From positions 83,705-147,704 of the forward strand of contig NZ_JAAKEN010000007.1 in assembly GCF_011039175.1 (NCBI RefSeq): a stretch of DNA of 64,000 nt, read 5' to 3'. This DNA comes from Slackia sp. ZJ119 (lineage in GTDB: Bacteria > Actinomycetota > Coriobacteriia > Coriobacteriales > Eggerthellaceae). Of the stretch, positions 35,654 through 44,620 are shown one piece after another (the first letter of the stretch is position 1; every line of letters begins with the position of its first letter). The notes below the pieces were generated by a model, which was not told the origin of the DNA, searched no databases, and saw only the letters and a list, made by a program, of their open reading frames with translations. Both the position numbers and the translations under genes were made by a program.

Positions 35654-36613
35654 TTAGGCGCAGGCGAGAACGGCGGCCCCGTAAAACGCCCCAAGCACGA
35701 CGTTCAAGCTGGCGATCTGGCCCATCGCGCCGATGCGGCTTGCCGCGACGAGCGGATTGTTCCACAGCGCCTTGGCGACAGGCCAGCCGGCAAGCACCAT
35801 AAACACGCACACGATCAGGCCTTTTGAAAACCAGACAGCCGTCAGCGCGATGATGGCCGCAAACCACGCGACGATGAGCGCATGATAGGTGCGCACGGCC
35901 CGCGCCCGTCCCAGCACGACCGGCAGCGTGCGCCGTTTCGCTTCGACGTCTTTCTCGATGTCGCAGGTGTTGTTCGTCATCATGATGAGCCCCACGCCGA
36001 TGACGGTCGGGACGGCCCACAGCAGCGCGAGCCAAGAAAACGTGCCGGTCAGCGCCTGGTAGCACGCCAGCGGAATGAGCCCGCCCATGACCACGCCGCT
36101 TGCGACCTCGCCGAGCGGCAGATATGAGATAGGCGTCTTGCCCGCCGAGTAGCACACGACGAACAGGGCACCGATGCATCCGATGGCAAGCGGAACCCAC
36201 CCGGCAACCCAGATGACGTAAGCGCCGAGCGCGAATGCGGCGGCCAGCAGCCCGATGGCAAGCACCAGGGCGTGTTTCGGGTTCACGTTGTTGTACACGA
36301 GCACGGCGTCGGTAGGGTCCACGTTGTCGTCGGCCGAATCGGCTTCCTTCACGAAGTCGTAGTAGTCGTTGAACGTGTTGACGGCCGACTGCATGAGAAT
36401 GCAAATGGCCAAGAGCACGCACGCCATGACCAGGGACGGGCTTGTTGCAACCGACGCCGCGGCATACGCCACGAAGCAGGGAAGGATGGCGGCCGGCCAG
36501 GTGTGGGGCGCCGCCAATTGCAGCATCATCGTCGGCGTGAGCGGGTCGTAGGCGTTTTCAAGCGATTGCGCGGTCACAACAGATCCTTTGCTTTCGGTGG
36601 GAAACCGCTTCAT
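35654..36613 (-). CDS. menA: UbiA-family prenyltransferase (MenA-like, menaquinone synthesis)
   Basis: 319 residues, nine helices. The two Asp-rich prenyl-diphosphate/Mg motifs are NTFNDYYDF (about 80-88) and NNTCDIEKDVEAKRRTLPVVLG (about 208-229). It attaches a polyprenyl chain to a naphthoate ring. Sequence alone does not tell MenA (dihydroxynaphthoate, o-succinylbenzoate route) from the futalosine-route prenyltransferase MqnP, hence the moderate confidence in the symbol. Menaquinone would be the membrane electron carrier for the oxidoreductase at 28.6-33.8 kb. Confidence 0.8.
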   Translation of the reverse strand: MKRFPTESKGSVVTAQSLENAYDPLTPTMMLQLAAPHTWPAAILPCFVAYAAASVATSPSLVMACVLLAICILMQSAVNTFNDYYDFVKEADSADDNVDPTDAVLVYNNVNPKHALVLAIGLLAAAFALGAYVIWVAGWVPLAIGCIGALFVVCYSAGKTPISYLPLGEVASGVVMGGLIPLACYQALTGTFSWLALLWAVPTVIGVGLIMMTNNTCDIEKDVEAKRRTLPVVLGRARAVRTYHALIVAWFAAIIALTAVWFSKGLIVCVFMVLAGWPVAKALWNNPLVAASRIGAMGQIASLNVVLGAFYGAAVLACA

Positions 36614-36995
36614 TATAGCCGGCTCAGGGCGTAAATGACGCCGTCATCTGCGCCAATGTGCCGATTGCGGTCCGCTGTGGCGAAATCGGTACGGTCGAAG
36701 TCGTCTTGCGGCCTGGCGTTCCTTGGAACGGGCCGCGCCTCCACGACCCGATTCCCGCCCGATGCGGATTGAAGGAGTGCAGGCAAAGGATCGGCGGGCG
36801 CGGCCAGGGAATTGAAAGGGTCGAGGCAAGCGACGCCGCGGCCTGCACGAACTGAAACTTGCGAGATTGCAATCGACCCTGCGGCGGCCCGGGTTCGCGG
36901 CTGCCGTTGGTTTACATAACATGTATTATCGATAATTATATGCGACAACGGGTGGACGAGATCCCATCGCGTTCGCCAATGCTGGCGTGCCGGTT
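36614..36995. other. gene-free gap with an AT-rich dyad
   Basis: 382 bases. The left two-thirds are GC-rich without a convincing gene. Near 36915-36945 an AT-rich patch contains TTATCGATAA and, on the minus strand, TATAAT (about 36934-36939), a candidate -10 for menA about 320 bases upstream of its start. Nothing else is recognised. Confidence 0.4.
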
Positions 36996-37403
36996 TTACC
37001 CCCACGTCGTCGTGGCGCCGCTCGTCGCGCCGCCAAGGCCGAGGCCCGCAAAGTTGCCGCTTTGCACGGCTGCCATGACCTGCGGAAACAGCATGATCGC
37101 CGTCACCGCATTGACAATGATCGCGACAAGGCAGATCACCATGGCGATGGTCGCCGACCGCCGCATCGCTTGCGCCGTCGGCTGGTATGCGCCTTCGCGT
37201 TGTGCGACCGACGCAACGTTGCGCCGTGCGACGGCAGCGCACGCAAGCCCCACGGTGCCGAGAAGAACGCCGCCGATGAACAGCGACACGGGACCGGCGA
37301 TGTTGCCGATGAAGATCATGGTTCGCGCCCGCTTCAACGTCGATTCGTCAGGCGGCAGCACGCGGCTGCTTTCGTGAGGCGCAGGAGGCATTTGATCGTT
37401 CAT
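36996..37403 (-). CDS. small membrane protein, DUF4190-like
   Basis: 135 residues. A polar N-terminus (1-25, with PPAPHESSRVLPPDES) is followed by two membrane helices: ARTMIFIGNIAGPVSLFIGGVLLGTVGLACAAV (about 26-58) and MRRSATIAMVICLVAIIVNAVTAIMLF (about 80-106). The layout of two helices with a short basic loop is that of DUF4190 proteins. No function is known. It ends in a Gly-rich tail. Thirty-three bases after dut, probably in the same transcript as nrdR and dut. Confidence 0.6.
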   Translation of the reverse strand: MNDQMPPAPHESSRVLPPDESTLKRARTMIFIGNIAGPVSLFIGGVLLGTVGLACAAVARRNVASVAQREGAYQPTAQAMRRSATIAMVICLVAIIVNAVTAIMLFPQVMAAVQSGNFAGLGLGGATSGATTTWG

Positions 37404-37436
37404 GGCAAACCTGACTACTCGACTTGGACAATTCTT

Positions 37437-37889
37437 TCACGAAGGATCTTGGAGGCCTGAGCTGCCGAAACCGGCGGCGTTTCGTTGCGTTTCGTCCAAG
37501 CGGTCGACTTCGACAAGCTCGACCGTCGGCACGGCAAGCACGACAAGCTGTGCGATGCGGTCTCCGACTGCAATAGTAAACGACTTATTTGTGTCGGAAT
37601 TATGAAGAATCACGCACACCTCGCCCCGATAATTGCTGTCGATCAAACCGGGGGCATTGACAACGCCGATGCCGTGGTTTTTCGCAAGCCCGCTTCTGGG
37701 CAGGACGAACCCTGCATGACCGGCGGGAATGGCGACGGCGATGCCGGTCGGCACGCACAGGCGCGCACCGGGCTCGATGGTCGCCGCGACAGCAGAGCGC
37801 AGGTCAAGGCCTGCATCCCCCGGATAAGCATAGCACGGCAGCGGCAGCGCGTCGTTCAGGCGCTGCACGTTCAGGCGTACTTCATTCAT
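37437..37889 (-). CDS. dut: dUTP diphosphatase
   Basis: 150 residues from ATG 37889, overlapping the end of nrdR by eight bases. The five trimeric-dUTPase motifs are visible: PGDAGLDLRS (I), LPRSGLAKNHG (II), GLIDSNYRGEV (III, catalytic Asp/Tyr), GDRIAQLVV (IV) and RNAAGFGSSG (V, the flexible C-terminal arm). It hydrolyses dUTP to dUMP, keeping uracil out of DNA. The pairing with the nucleotide-reductase repressor nrdR makes a nucleotide-balance operon. Confidence 0.95.
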   Translation of the reverse strand: MNEVRLNVQRLNDALPLPCYAYPGDAGLDLRSAVAATIEPGARLCVPTGIAVAIPAGHAGFVLPRSGLAKNHGIGVVNAPGLIDSNYRGEVCVILHNSDTNKSFTIAVGDRIAQLVVLAVPTVELVEVDRLDETQRNAAGFGSSGLQDPS

Positions 37890-38337
37890 GGCGACGAAAC
37901 GCTTCCAACGCGCTTGCAAATTCTTCGAGGCTTTGGAAGTCCTTGTACACGCTCGCAAATCGCACGTAAGCCACCTCGTCGAATCCCGAAAGCTTCTGCA
38001 GCACCAGATCGCCCAGGTCTGCCGAACGGATCTCCCCGACAGAAGCGTTGCGCAGGTCGTTTTCGATGCCGTCGATGAGCGTGCCGATCTGCTCGGGCGA
38101 TACCGGGCGCTTCGCACAGGCGATGAGCAGGCCGCGCATGAGTTTTTCGCGGTCGTAAGCCTCCGACGAACCGTCGGACTTCACAACGATGAGCGGGTTG
38201 TCGCCCAGCCGCTCATAGGTGGTGAAACGGCGCCCGCACCCAAGGCATTGGCGACGGCGCCTGATGGAAAGATCGTCTTCAGAAGGCCGCGAGTCGACGA
38301 CTTTCGACTCCGACGCTCCGCACGTGGGACACCGCAT
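37882..38337 (-). CDS. nrdR: transcriptional repressor NrdR
   Basis: 151 residues; ATG 38337 has GAGAGGAGCAACG upstream. The zinc ribbon is MRCPTCGASESKVVDSRPSED ... CLGCGRRFTTYER (about 1-45) and the ATP-cone is the rest (VVKSDGSSEAYDREKLMRGLLIAC). It senses ATP/dATP and represses ribonucleotide reductase genes at NrdR boxes; the regulated nrd genes are not in this window. Divergent from lexA, with which it shares a 238-base control region. Confidence 0.96.
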   Translation of the reverse strand: MRCPTCGASESKVVDSRPSEDDLSIRRRRQCLGCGRRFTTYERLGDNPLIVVKSDGSSEAYDREKLMRGLLIACAKRPVSPEQIGTLIDGIENDLRNASVGEIRSADLGDLVLQKLSGFDEVAYVRFASVYKDFQSLEEFASALEAFRRHE

Positions 38338-38491
38338 CGTTGCTCCTCTCCGATAGGAAATCAGCGTATCACAAGCCTTGCCAAGCATCCTGTTCGATAC
38401 CGTTTCTTACGAAAAAAGAATCGTTCGCATCATATTTATGACGAGAAGCCGCTCTTTCCGGCCGTGTTGAAACATCCATAATATTTTTTGC

Positions 38492-38529
38492 TTGCATAGT
38501 ACCAATGTTCGATTATAATAAGCGTACAT
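38492..38529 (+). promoter_or_regulatory. lexA promoter with a candidate operator
   Basis: TTGCAT (38492-38497) and TATAAT (38514-38519) are 16 bases apart. An inverted pair ATGTTCG (38505-38511) and CGTACAT (38523-38529) brackets the -10 box. That is where a repressor would block RNA polymerase, so it may be the LexA operator, though it does not match the classical CGAAC-N4-GTTCG form exactly. Confidence 0.5.
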
Positions 38530-38575
38530 AAATTCGTTTTAGAAATATGTGTCCGACGAAGAGAAAGGATGCCCG

Positions 38576-39208
38576 ATGCCAGACAAGATAACCAAGCGGC
38601 AGCGTGCCGTTCTCGAATGCATCGAGGCCTGCATCGAAGAGAAGGGGTATGGGCCGACCGTTCGAGAAGTGTGTCAAAGCCTCGGGCTTTCGTCTCCTTC
38701 GACGGTCCATGTCCATTTGCGAGCGCTTGAAGAAAAAGGCTACATCAAGCGCGATCCGCTCAAGTCCCGCTCCATCGCGCTTGCCTACCAGCATGGCGAA
38801 GGAGGCGAAGTGACGCATGGCGCGGTGTACAACAACGTGGTCAGCGTGCCGCTCGTGGGCGACGTGGCCGCCGGCATGCCCATTTTGGCAGACGAGAACA
38901 TCACCGACTTTCTGCCGTTGCCGGTTGACATCGTCGGCGACTCCCCTTCCTTCATGCTGTCCGTGCGCGGCGAATCCATGATCGAGGCCGGCATCAACGA
39001 CGGCGATTATGTGGTGGTCAAAGAGCAACAGGTCGCAAAGAACGGGGACATCGTCGTGGCCATCATCGATGACGGCGCCACCGTGAAGCGGTTCTTCAAG
39101 GAGGATGACCGCATTCGCTTGCAGCCGGAAAACTCCACGATGGAACCCATCTTCACGACCGACTGCGCCATTGCCGGCAAGGTCGTTGCGGTGTTTCGCC
39201 GCCTGTAA
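38576..39208 (+). CDS. lexA: LexA repressor
   Basis: 210 residues from ATG 38576 (AGAAAGGA upstream). The N-terminal winged helix includes YGPTVREVCQSLGLSSPSTVHVHLRALEEKGYI (about 25-58). The self-cleavage site is Ala-Gly in DVAAGMPI (about 100). The Ser/Lys dyad is Ser in RGESMIEAGI (about 135) and Lys in ATVKRFF (about 170). It represses SOS genes until RecA filaments trigger cleavage; dinB at the left window edge is a typical target elsewhere. Confidence 0.95.
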   Translation: MPDKITKRQRAVLECIEACIEEKGYGPTVREVCQSLGLSSPSTVHVHLRALEEKGYIKRDPLKSRSIALAYQHGEGGEVTHGAVYNNVVSVPLVGDVAAGMPILADENITDFLPLPVDIVGDSPSFMLSVRGESMIEAGINDGDYVVVKEQQVAKNGDIVVAIIDDGATVKRFFKEDDRIRLQPENSTMEPIFTTDCAIAGKVVAVFRRL

Positions 39209-39379
39209 GCCAAGCCGTGCGCATGGCCATGTCTGCAAGAGGCTGTGGAAGGCTCCAGGGCCTCTTGCGGACGCGAAGCTTGGGCTTGACTCCAATTGGT
39301 GTCGCTTCGGCGGGCGCTTCGTGCTGCTGCGGGCTTTGCCGCCGTCGCACGCCTGCGCAGGTTCAGTCGGCCGCGAGGG

Positions 39380-40696
39380 TCATTTCTTCCGCACGCTGTA
39401 CGGCTTGAGCGCGGCTTGGTAGGCGGGGGGTGCCAGCAGCGTAAGGTGCGTGCCGTCTTCCTCGAAGGTCTCCGACAGGATGCGGCATCGCTCGTGTGCA
39501 AGCGAGACCAGGTCGCCATGAGCGAAGGGGATGACCACCTCAAGGTGCTCGTCCTGAGCCGAAGCCACTTGCGCAATGCGGTTCACCAGGTCTTTCGTGC
39601 CTTCGCCGGTTTTTGCGGACACGTAGAGGCTTGTTTCGTGGCGGTGCTTCAAAGCGGCCAGCTCTTCGGGCTGAAGCAGGTCTGTCTTGTTGAACACCAC
39701 CAGGCGCGGCAAGCATTCAGCCCCGATTTGCTCAAGCACCAGGTCGACCGCCTCTATCTGGTCTTCGTATTCGGGCGACGAAGCGTCCACGACGTGCAGC
39801 ACCAGGTCGGACCCGGATATTTCGTCCAAGGTCGATTTGAAGGCCTCGACCAGCGTCGTCGGCAGTTTCTGGATGAAGCCGACCGTGTCGGTCAGCGTGA
39901 TTTCGCGGCCTTCGGGCAGCTCGTATTTGCGGGTGGTCGAATCGAGCGTGGCGAACAGCTTGTCGTAGGCCAGCACGTCGGCGCCGGTCAACGCGTTGAG
40001 CAAGCTTGACTTGCCGGCGTTGGTGTAGCCGGCAAGCGACACCTTGAACATGCCGCTGCTCGCCCGCCCAATGCGCTGCACGTGTCGCACGTCGGCCACG
40101 TGGGCCAGCTCGCGCTTGATGGACGTGATGCGCTTGCGCACCATGCGGCGGTCAACCTCCAGCTGGCTTTCGCCTTCGCCGAAGCGCGACCCCACGCCGC
40201 CGCCCATGCGATTGGATGCCAAATGCTGCCACATGCCTCGCAAACGAGGCAGCAAGTACTGGTTTTGGGCCAGTCGTACCTGCAGCCGGCCTTCCTTGGT
40301 GGTGGCGTGCAGCGCGAAGATGTCCAAGATGAGCGCCGTGCGGTCGATGACCTTCACCGGCTTGCCTACGATCTTTTCGAGGTTGGCCTGCTGCGAGGGC
40401 GTCAGTTCATCGTCGAACACCACCAGATCGGCTTCGAGCGTGCGGCACAGCTCGGATATTTCTTCGGCCTTGCCGCTGCCCACGAACGTGCGCGGATTCG
40501 GCGCATCGAGACGCTGGGTCGTCGATCCGACCACGTCGGCGCCGGCCGTGTCGACCAGGCGTTCAAGCTCGGCCATGGAAGACTCCAGGCCCCACGGCAA
40601 GCCGGGCCGATCTACACCAACGAGGATGGCCCGTTCGCGCACCTCGTCAAACTCGCCAAGCGTCGAAGGCTTGCCGGCAACATGAAATTCAGACAT
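39380..40696 (-). CDS. hflX: ribosome-associated GTPase HflX
   Basis: 438 residues. N-terminal nucleotide-binding domain and glycine-rich linker (RMGGGVGSRFGEGESQLEVDRR, about 165-188), then the G domain: GYTNAGKSS (P-loop, about 222), the switch II region LTDTVGFIQKLP (G3, DTVG) and NKTD (about 337, G4). HflX binds and splits ribosomes, often under heat stress. It is last in the minus-strand run from rny. The 171 bases between it and convergent lexA contain an inverted repeat GCAAGAGGC/GCCTCTTGC (39235-39267), a possible terminator without a T-run. Confidence 0.94.
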   Translation of the reverse strand: MSEFHVAGKPSTLGEFDEVRERAILVGVDRPGLPWGLESSMAELERLVDTAGADVVGSTTQRLDAPNPRTFVGSGKAEEISELCRTLEADLVVFDDELTPSQQANLEKIVGKPVKVIDRTALILDIFALHATTKEGRLQVRLAQNQYLLPRLRGMWQHLASNRMGGGVGSRFGEGESQLEVDRRMVRKRITSIKRELAHVADVRHVQRIGRASSGMFKVSLAGYTNAGKSSLLNALTGADVLAYDKLFATLDSTTRKYELPEGREITLTDTVGFIQKLPTTLVEAFKSTLDEISGSDLVLHVVDASSPEYEDQIEAVDLVLEQIGAECLPRLVVFNKTDLLQPEELAALKHRHETSLYVSAKTGEGTKDLVNRIAQVASAQDEHLEVVIPFAHGDLVSLAHERCRILSETFEEDGTHLTLLAPPAYQAALKPYSVRKK

Positions 40697-40877
40697 GCGA
40701 GATCCTTTCTCGGGAATAGCTGTTGTGAGAGAGGTCTAACGAATGCGCATGTCCCCTGCCCTCCTAACAATCGACGCAAGGCGCTTCACCATACCAGATG
40801 CGCGAAAGTCCGTCAAACACGAACGCCGCACCCCGCGCATCGCCGCCGGCATGGGTGCGGCGTTCGTCAGCGCATCC

Positions 40878-41813
40878 CTAACGGCGCGGCTGGTCAGGCA
40901 CGACGACGGTGCCGCGGAACGCCTCTGCCGCCGGTCCGGTCATGTACACCTTGCCGTCATCGGCCCACCGGATGTGCAGCACCCCTCCACGCAGCGCCAC
41001 GTCGTTTTCGCACCCGGCCCGTCCGGTCAGGCAAGCCGCCACGCTCGTCGCGCACGCGCCCGTGCCGCAGGCGAGCGTCTCTCCGCAGCCGCGCTCGAAC
41101 ACGCGCATGGCAATGGCGTCGGAACCGACGACAGCGAACTCGACGTTCGTCTTCTCCGGGAAGGCCTCATGCGATTCGAAAAACGCACCGACCTTGTCAA
41201 GGACGAGCGTTTCGAGGCGCTTGTCGGTCGGGTTGGTGAAAAGCTCGTCGGGCAGCGACGAGAAGTCCTCGATGAACGTGACGGCATGGGGGTTGCCCAT
41301 CGACACGCACGTGAACGCGAACGGGCCCCATGGCGACTCGACGACGCAGTCTTTCACGAAATCGACGCCGAAGCGGGCTGTGGCCGTCGCTGGCAAGTTC
41401 GTAGGCACAGACGCCGGCGCCAGAATCGGCTCGCCCATCATGACCGTCGCCTCGGCGAGCTTTCCGTTCTCATCGACGGCGTAGTCGATGCTGCGCGGGC
41501 CGGCAAGCGTTTCGGCGACCAGATGCCCCGTCGCCTCGACAATACCCTCGTCGACCAAGTATTTCGCGAAGCATCGCACGCCGTTTCCGCACATTTGCGC
41601 AAGCGTGCCGTCGCTGTTGATGTAGTGCATGTAGGCGTCGCAGCCTTCAGCCTTCGCAGGGCGCACCAAGATGACGCCGTCGCCGCCGATGCCGAAATGC
41701 CGGTCGCACAACCACGCGACCTGGTCTTTCGTCAGGTCGATCGATTCGTCGAGGTCGTTTGCGAACACGAAGTCGTTTCCCAGTCCGTGCAGCTTGACGA
41801 ATTCCAGTTCCAT
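40878..41813 (-). CDS. dapF: diaminopimelate epimerase
   Basis: 311 residues from ATG 41813, 13 bases after miaA. The two catalytic cysteines are in NGVRC-type motif QMCGNGVRCFA (about 77) and ACGTGACATS (about 233). FVKLHGLGNDFVFA opens the protein and GIGGDGVILV follows. It converts LL- to meso-diaminopimelate for lysine and peptidoglycan. 181 bases separate it from hflX. Confidence 0.95.
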   Translation of the reverse strand: MELEFVKLHGLGNDFVFANDLDESIDLTKDQVAWLCDRHFGIGGDGVILVRPAKAEGCDAYMHYINSDGTLAQMCGNGVRCFAKYLVDEGIVEATGHLVAETLAGPRSIDYAVDENGKLAEATVMMGEPILAPASVPTNLPATATARFGVDFVKDCVVESPWGPFAFTCVSMGNPHAVTFIEDFSSLPDELFTNPTDKRLETLVLDKVGAFFESHEAFPEKTNVEFAVVGSDAIAMRVFERGCGETLACGTGACATSVAACLTGRAGCENDVALRGGVLHIRWADDGKVYMTGPAAEAFRGTVVVPDQPRR

Positions 41814-41826
41814 GGGCGTCCTTCCT

Positions 41827-42801
41827 TTACCGCGTCTCGCCAATGATGTCCATCGCCTCAAAAACAAGGCGTTCCAAGTCGCCGTCGTCGGCATTGAGCC
41901 AGTGGATGCGGGCGTCCTTGCGAAACCAGGTGCGCTGTCGCTTGGCATAGCGCCGCGTCGCGCACTTGATGCGCTCGATCGCCTCGTCAAGCGCACACCG
42001 CCCGTCTATCGCATCGACGACTTCTTTGTATCCTATCGCTTGGGGGGCCGTGACGCCTTCCCTGAACCCTGATCGTAACAGGCCGTTAACCTCGTCGACC
42101 AGGCCGCTGGAAAACATCTCGTCCACCCGCGCGTCGATGCGCTGGCGCAGCACGTCCGGCGTCACGGCGAGCCCGATCATGACCGCCGGCACCGCCTGCG
42201 GGATGCGCGACAGGCGCTCCTTTTGCACCGCGTAGCTCTCCCCTTGCTCCAGAAGCTCGAAAGCCCTGATGACGCGCTTGGAATCGTTCGGCGCTATCAC
42301 GGCGGCCGAAGCGGGGTCGGCCTTTTGCAGGCGCTCCCACAAAGCCGGGGCGCCGATTTCGGCCAGCAGGGCTGCACAACTGTCGCGAACGGGATTGCCG
42401 ACCTGCTCGCCGGCCGGAAAGTCGTAGTCGTCGATGGCGGCGCGCACATAGAATCCCGTGCCGCCGCACAAAACGGCGCGGCGCCCGCGAGACGCGATGT
42501 CGGCAAATGCGGCGCGGGCGTATGCCTGGAACAGGGCGGCGGAAAACGGCTCGCCCGGATCGACCAAGTCAAGCCCGTGATGCGGCACGATGCGCTCTTC
42601 GACAGGAACTTTCGCGGTTCCGATGTCCATGCCGCGGTACACCTGCATGGAATCGGCGCTGACCACTTCCCCGTCGCACGCCTGCGCCAGCGCGATGGAC
42701 AGCGTCGACTTGCCGGAAGCAGTCGGCCCGACGACGACGATGACGGGCCGCCCGTCGGCGGGCATGGGCTCTACCGGCACAGGGCGCCTCCCAGATACCA
42801 C
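41827..42801 (-). CDS. miaA: tRNA dimethylallyltransferase
   Basis: 324 residues, overlapping miaB by 31 bases. VVVGPTASGKSTLSIALA is the P-loop (about 23), DSMQVYRGMDIGTAKV (about 50) the substrate-binding motif, and GGTGFYVRA and RRYAKRQRTWFRKD follow. It adds a dimethylallyl group to A37 of tRNAs reading UNN codons (i6A37), which MiaB then thiomethylates. A possible internal start (Met13) would shorten the overlap. Confidence 0.95.
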   Translation of the reverse strand: MVSGRRPVPVEPMPADGRPVIVVVGPTASGKSTLSIALAQACDGEVVSADSMQVYRGMDIGTAKVPVEERIVPHHGLDLVDPGEPFSAALFQAYARAAFADIASRGRRAVLCGGTGFYVRAAIDDYDFPAGEQVGNPVRDSCAALLAEIGAPALWERLQKADPASAAVIAPNDSKRVIRAFELLEQGESYAVQKERLSRIPQAVPAVMIGLAVTPDVLRQRIDARVDEMFSSGLVDEVNGLLRSGFREGVTAPQAIGYKEVVDAIDGRCALDEAIERIKCATRRYAKRQRTWFRKDARIHWLNADDGDLERLVFEAMDIIGETR

Positions 42802-44126
42802 GTCTTCGCCTCATCGATCTTGATCGGCACGATGCGGCCGACCAGCTCTTCTGCCGAAAGGCCGTCAGGCAGCGGCGCGTGGACCGTCTGGTTTTTCGGG
42901 CTCTTCCCCACCAGCTTGCCCGCGTCGCGCTTCGACGTGCCTTCGATGAGCACGTCCACAACGCGCCCGCGTTCTGGCTGGTTGGCCAAATAGGCCTGCT
43001 TCTGCACGACGTCGACCAATCGCTCGAACCGCTCCTGGATGACCTCATGCGGCGTGTCGTCGACCATCTCGGCCGCCGGCGTCCCCGCACGCTTGGAGTA
43101 GATGAACGTGAACACCTGGTGGTAGCCCACGTCCTGCACGAGTTGCAGCGTGTCTTCGAAGTCTTGCTCGGTCTCGCCCGGAAACCCGACAATGACGTCG
43201 GTCGACAGCGCGATGTCGGGATTGGCGCCGCGAAGCTTTTCGATGAGCCCAAGGTAGTGTTCGCGCGTGTAGCGGCGGTTCATGGCCTGCAGGATGCGGT
43301 TCGAGCCGCTTTGGACGGGCAGGTGCAGCGCAGGCATGAGGTTGGGCATGGTGCCGAACAGTCCGATGACCTCGTCGGTCAGATCCTTCGGGTGGCTGGT
43401 GGCGAACCGGATGCGCTCGATGCCGGTGTCCGACACGCGGCGCAGCACGCTTGCGAACTGCGGCTGGCCGTACAGGTCGCGCCCGTAGGAATTGACGTTT
43501 TGCCCGAGCAGCGTGATTTCCTTGACGCCCGCATCGACGTAGCGCTGCGCTTCGGCGACGATCTCGTCCAAGGGCCGGGACTTTTCGCGGCCGCGCACGT
43601 ACGGCACGATGCAGTACGTGCAGAAGTTGTTACAGCCGATGGTGATGGGAAGCCATGCGGCCCAAGGCTGCTCGCGGTCGGTAGGAAGGTCGGACGAGAA
43701 CGAGCTCGATTCTTCGAGCACTTCCACGTGGTGCTTCCCGTCGTCGCGGGCGGCCGCAAGAAGCGCCGGCAACGAGCCGATGTTGTGCGTGCCGAACACC
43801 ACGTCCACATGCGCCAGCTTTTCGACGAGCTCTTCCCCGTCGCGCTGGCCAATGCAGCCGCCGATGGCGATGATGCGCTTGGAAACCGGCGAGCCTTCGC
43901 GCAGCGGCGTGTTCTTGAGCGACGACACGTGCCCGTACAGGCGCGTGTCGGCGGCTTCGCGCACGCAGCACGTGAGATAGATGACGACGTCGGCGTCTTC
44001 CACCGTCTCGACCGCCAGCGCCCCCAGCGCTTCGAGCATGCCGGCAACACGCTCGGAGTCGTGCTTGTTCATCTGACAACCGAACGTGAAGACGCAAAAA
44101 GTGAGCGGTTGCAAGGTTATTGGCAT
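42771..44126 (-). CDS. miaB: tRNA-2-methylthio-N6-dimethylallyladenosine synthase
   Basis: 451 residues. The N-terminal UPF0004 domain carries three cluster Cys (FTFGCQMNKHDSE, TCCVRE, IGGCIGQ). The radical-SAM motif is TIGCNNFCTYCIVPYVRG (about 163-180, CxxxCxxC). A TRAM domain is at the C-terminus (about 380-450). It converts i6A37 to ms2i6A37 in tRNA. GAAGGGTCTGCG precedes the ATG. Paired with miaA downstream and spoVS 27 bases upstream. Confidence 0.96.
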   Translation of the reverse strand: MPITLQPLTFCVFTFGCQMNKHDSERVAGMLEALGALAVETVEDADVVIYLTCCVREAADTRLYGHVSSLKNTPLREGSPVSKRIIAIGGCIGQRDGEELVEKLAHVDVVFGTHNIGSLPALLAAARDDGKHHVEVLEESSSFSSDLPTDREQPWAAWLPITIGCNNFCTYCIVPYVRGREKSRPLDEIVAEAQRYVDAGVKEITLLGQNVNSYGRDLYGQPQFASVLRRVSDTGIERIRFATSHPKDLTDEVIGLFGTMPNLMPALHLPVQSGSNRILQAMNRRYTREHYLGLIEKLRGANPDIALSTDVIVGFPGETEQDFEDTLQLVQDVGYHQVFTFIYSKRAGTPAAEMVDDTPHEVIQERFERLVDVVQKQAYLANQPERGRVVDVLIEGTSKRDAGKLVGKSPKNQTVHAPLPDGLSAEELVGRIVPIKIDEAKTWYLGGALCR

Positions 44127-44153
44127 CGCAGACCCTTCAGTGACTCATTCCAG

Positions 44154-44501
44154 CTATTCAGCAGGCGTTTCCTTGGCTGCGGCATCGGCGCTGACCTGCG
44201 CTGCTGCCGCAGCGTCGCGAGGCTCGACCGCAAACCGAATGGCCGTTCGGAATTCGCCGTCGATCACGATGTCGGCAAACGAAGGAACGCAAACGATTTC
44301 GATTCCGATGGGAGACAGGAACCCGCGCGAAATGGCGATGGCCTTGACCGCCTGGTTCACAGCGCCTGCCCCAACGGCTTGGATGTCGACGGCAACGCCG
44401 TCCTTGATCATGCCGGCAATGGCCCCCGCAACCGAAGCCGGCGGCGATTTCGAGGAAACCTTCAGGCATCCGATTTCGCCAGTGTGTTGTACGAGCGTCA
44501 T
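44154..44501 (-). CDS. spoVS: SpoVS family Alba-like protein
   Basis: 115 residues. KVSSKSPPASVAGAIAGMI (about 14-32), IQAVGAGAVNQAVKAIAISRGFLSP (about 40-64) and the end of the core IDGEFRTAIRFAVEPRD match SpoVS, a small Alba-fold, nucleic-acid-binding-like protein required at stage V of sporulation in Bacillus. The last ~20 residues are an extra Ala-rich tail. The organism shows no sign of sporulation here. Its position between an ATPase/RNase Y pair and miaB points to RNA or nucleoid work. Confidence 0.9.
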   Translation of the reverse strand: MTLVQHTGEIGCLKVSSKSPPASVAGAIAGMIKDGVAVDIQAVGAGAVNQAVKAIAISRGFLSPIGIEIVCVPSFADIVIDGEFRTAIRFAVEPRDAAAAAQVSADAAAKETPAE

Positions 44502-44620
44502 GCATATCCTTTTCTGTTGTGTTTACTAGTGCGTTTGTGCAATATACATTCGTTCAGACGCATGGCATGCAAAGACTTATTGTAGCGATACAGCTCTGAC
44601 GCTTCAAAGAGGCATTCGGT

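Noticed and set aside
36624..36922. Overlapping minus-strand frames between menA and the DUF4190-like gene
   Set aside because: Arg/Pro/Ser-rich composition typical of GC-rich noise and no ribosome site.
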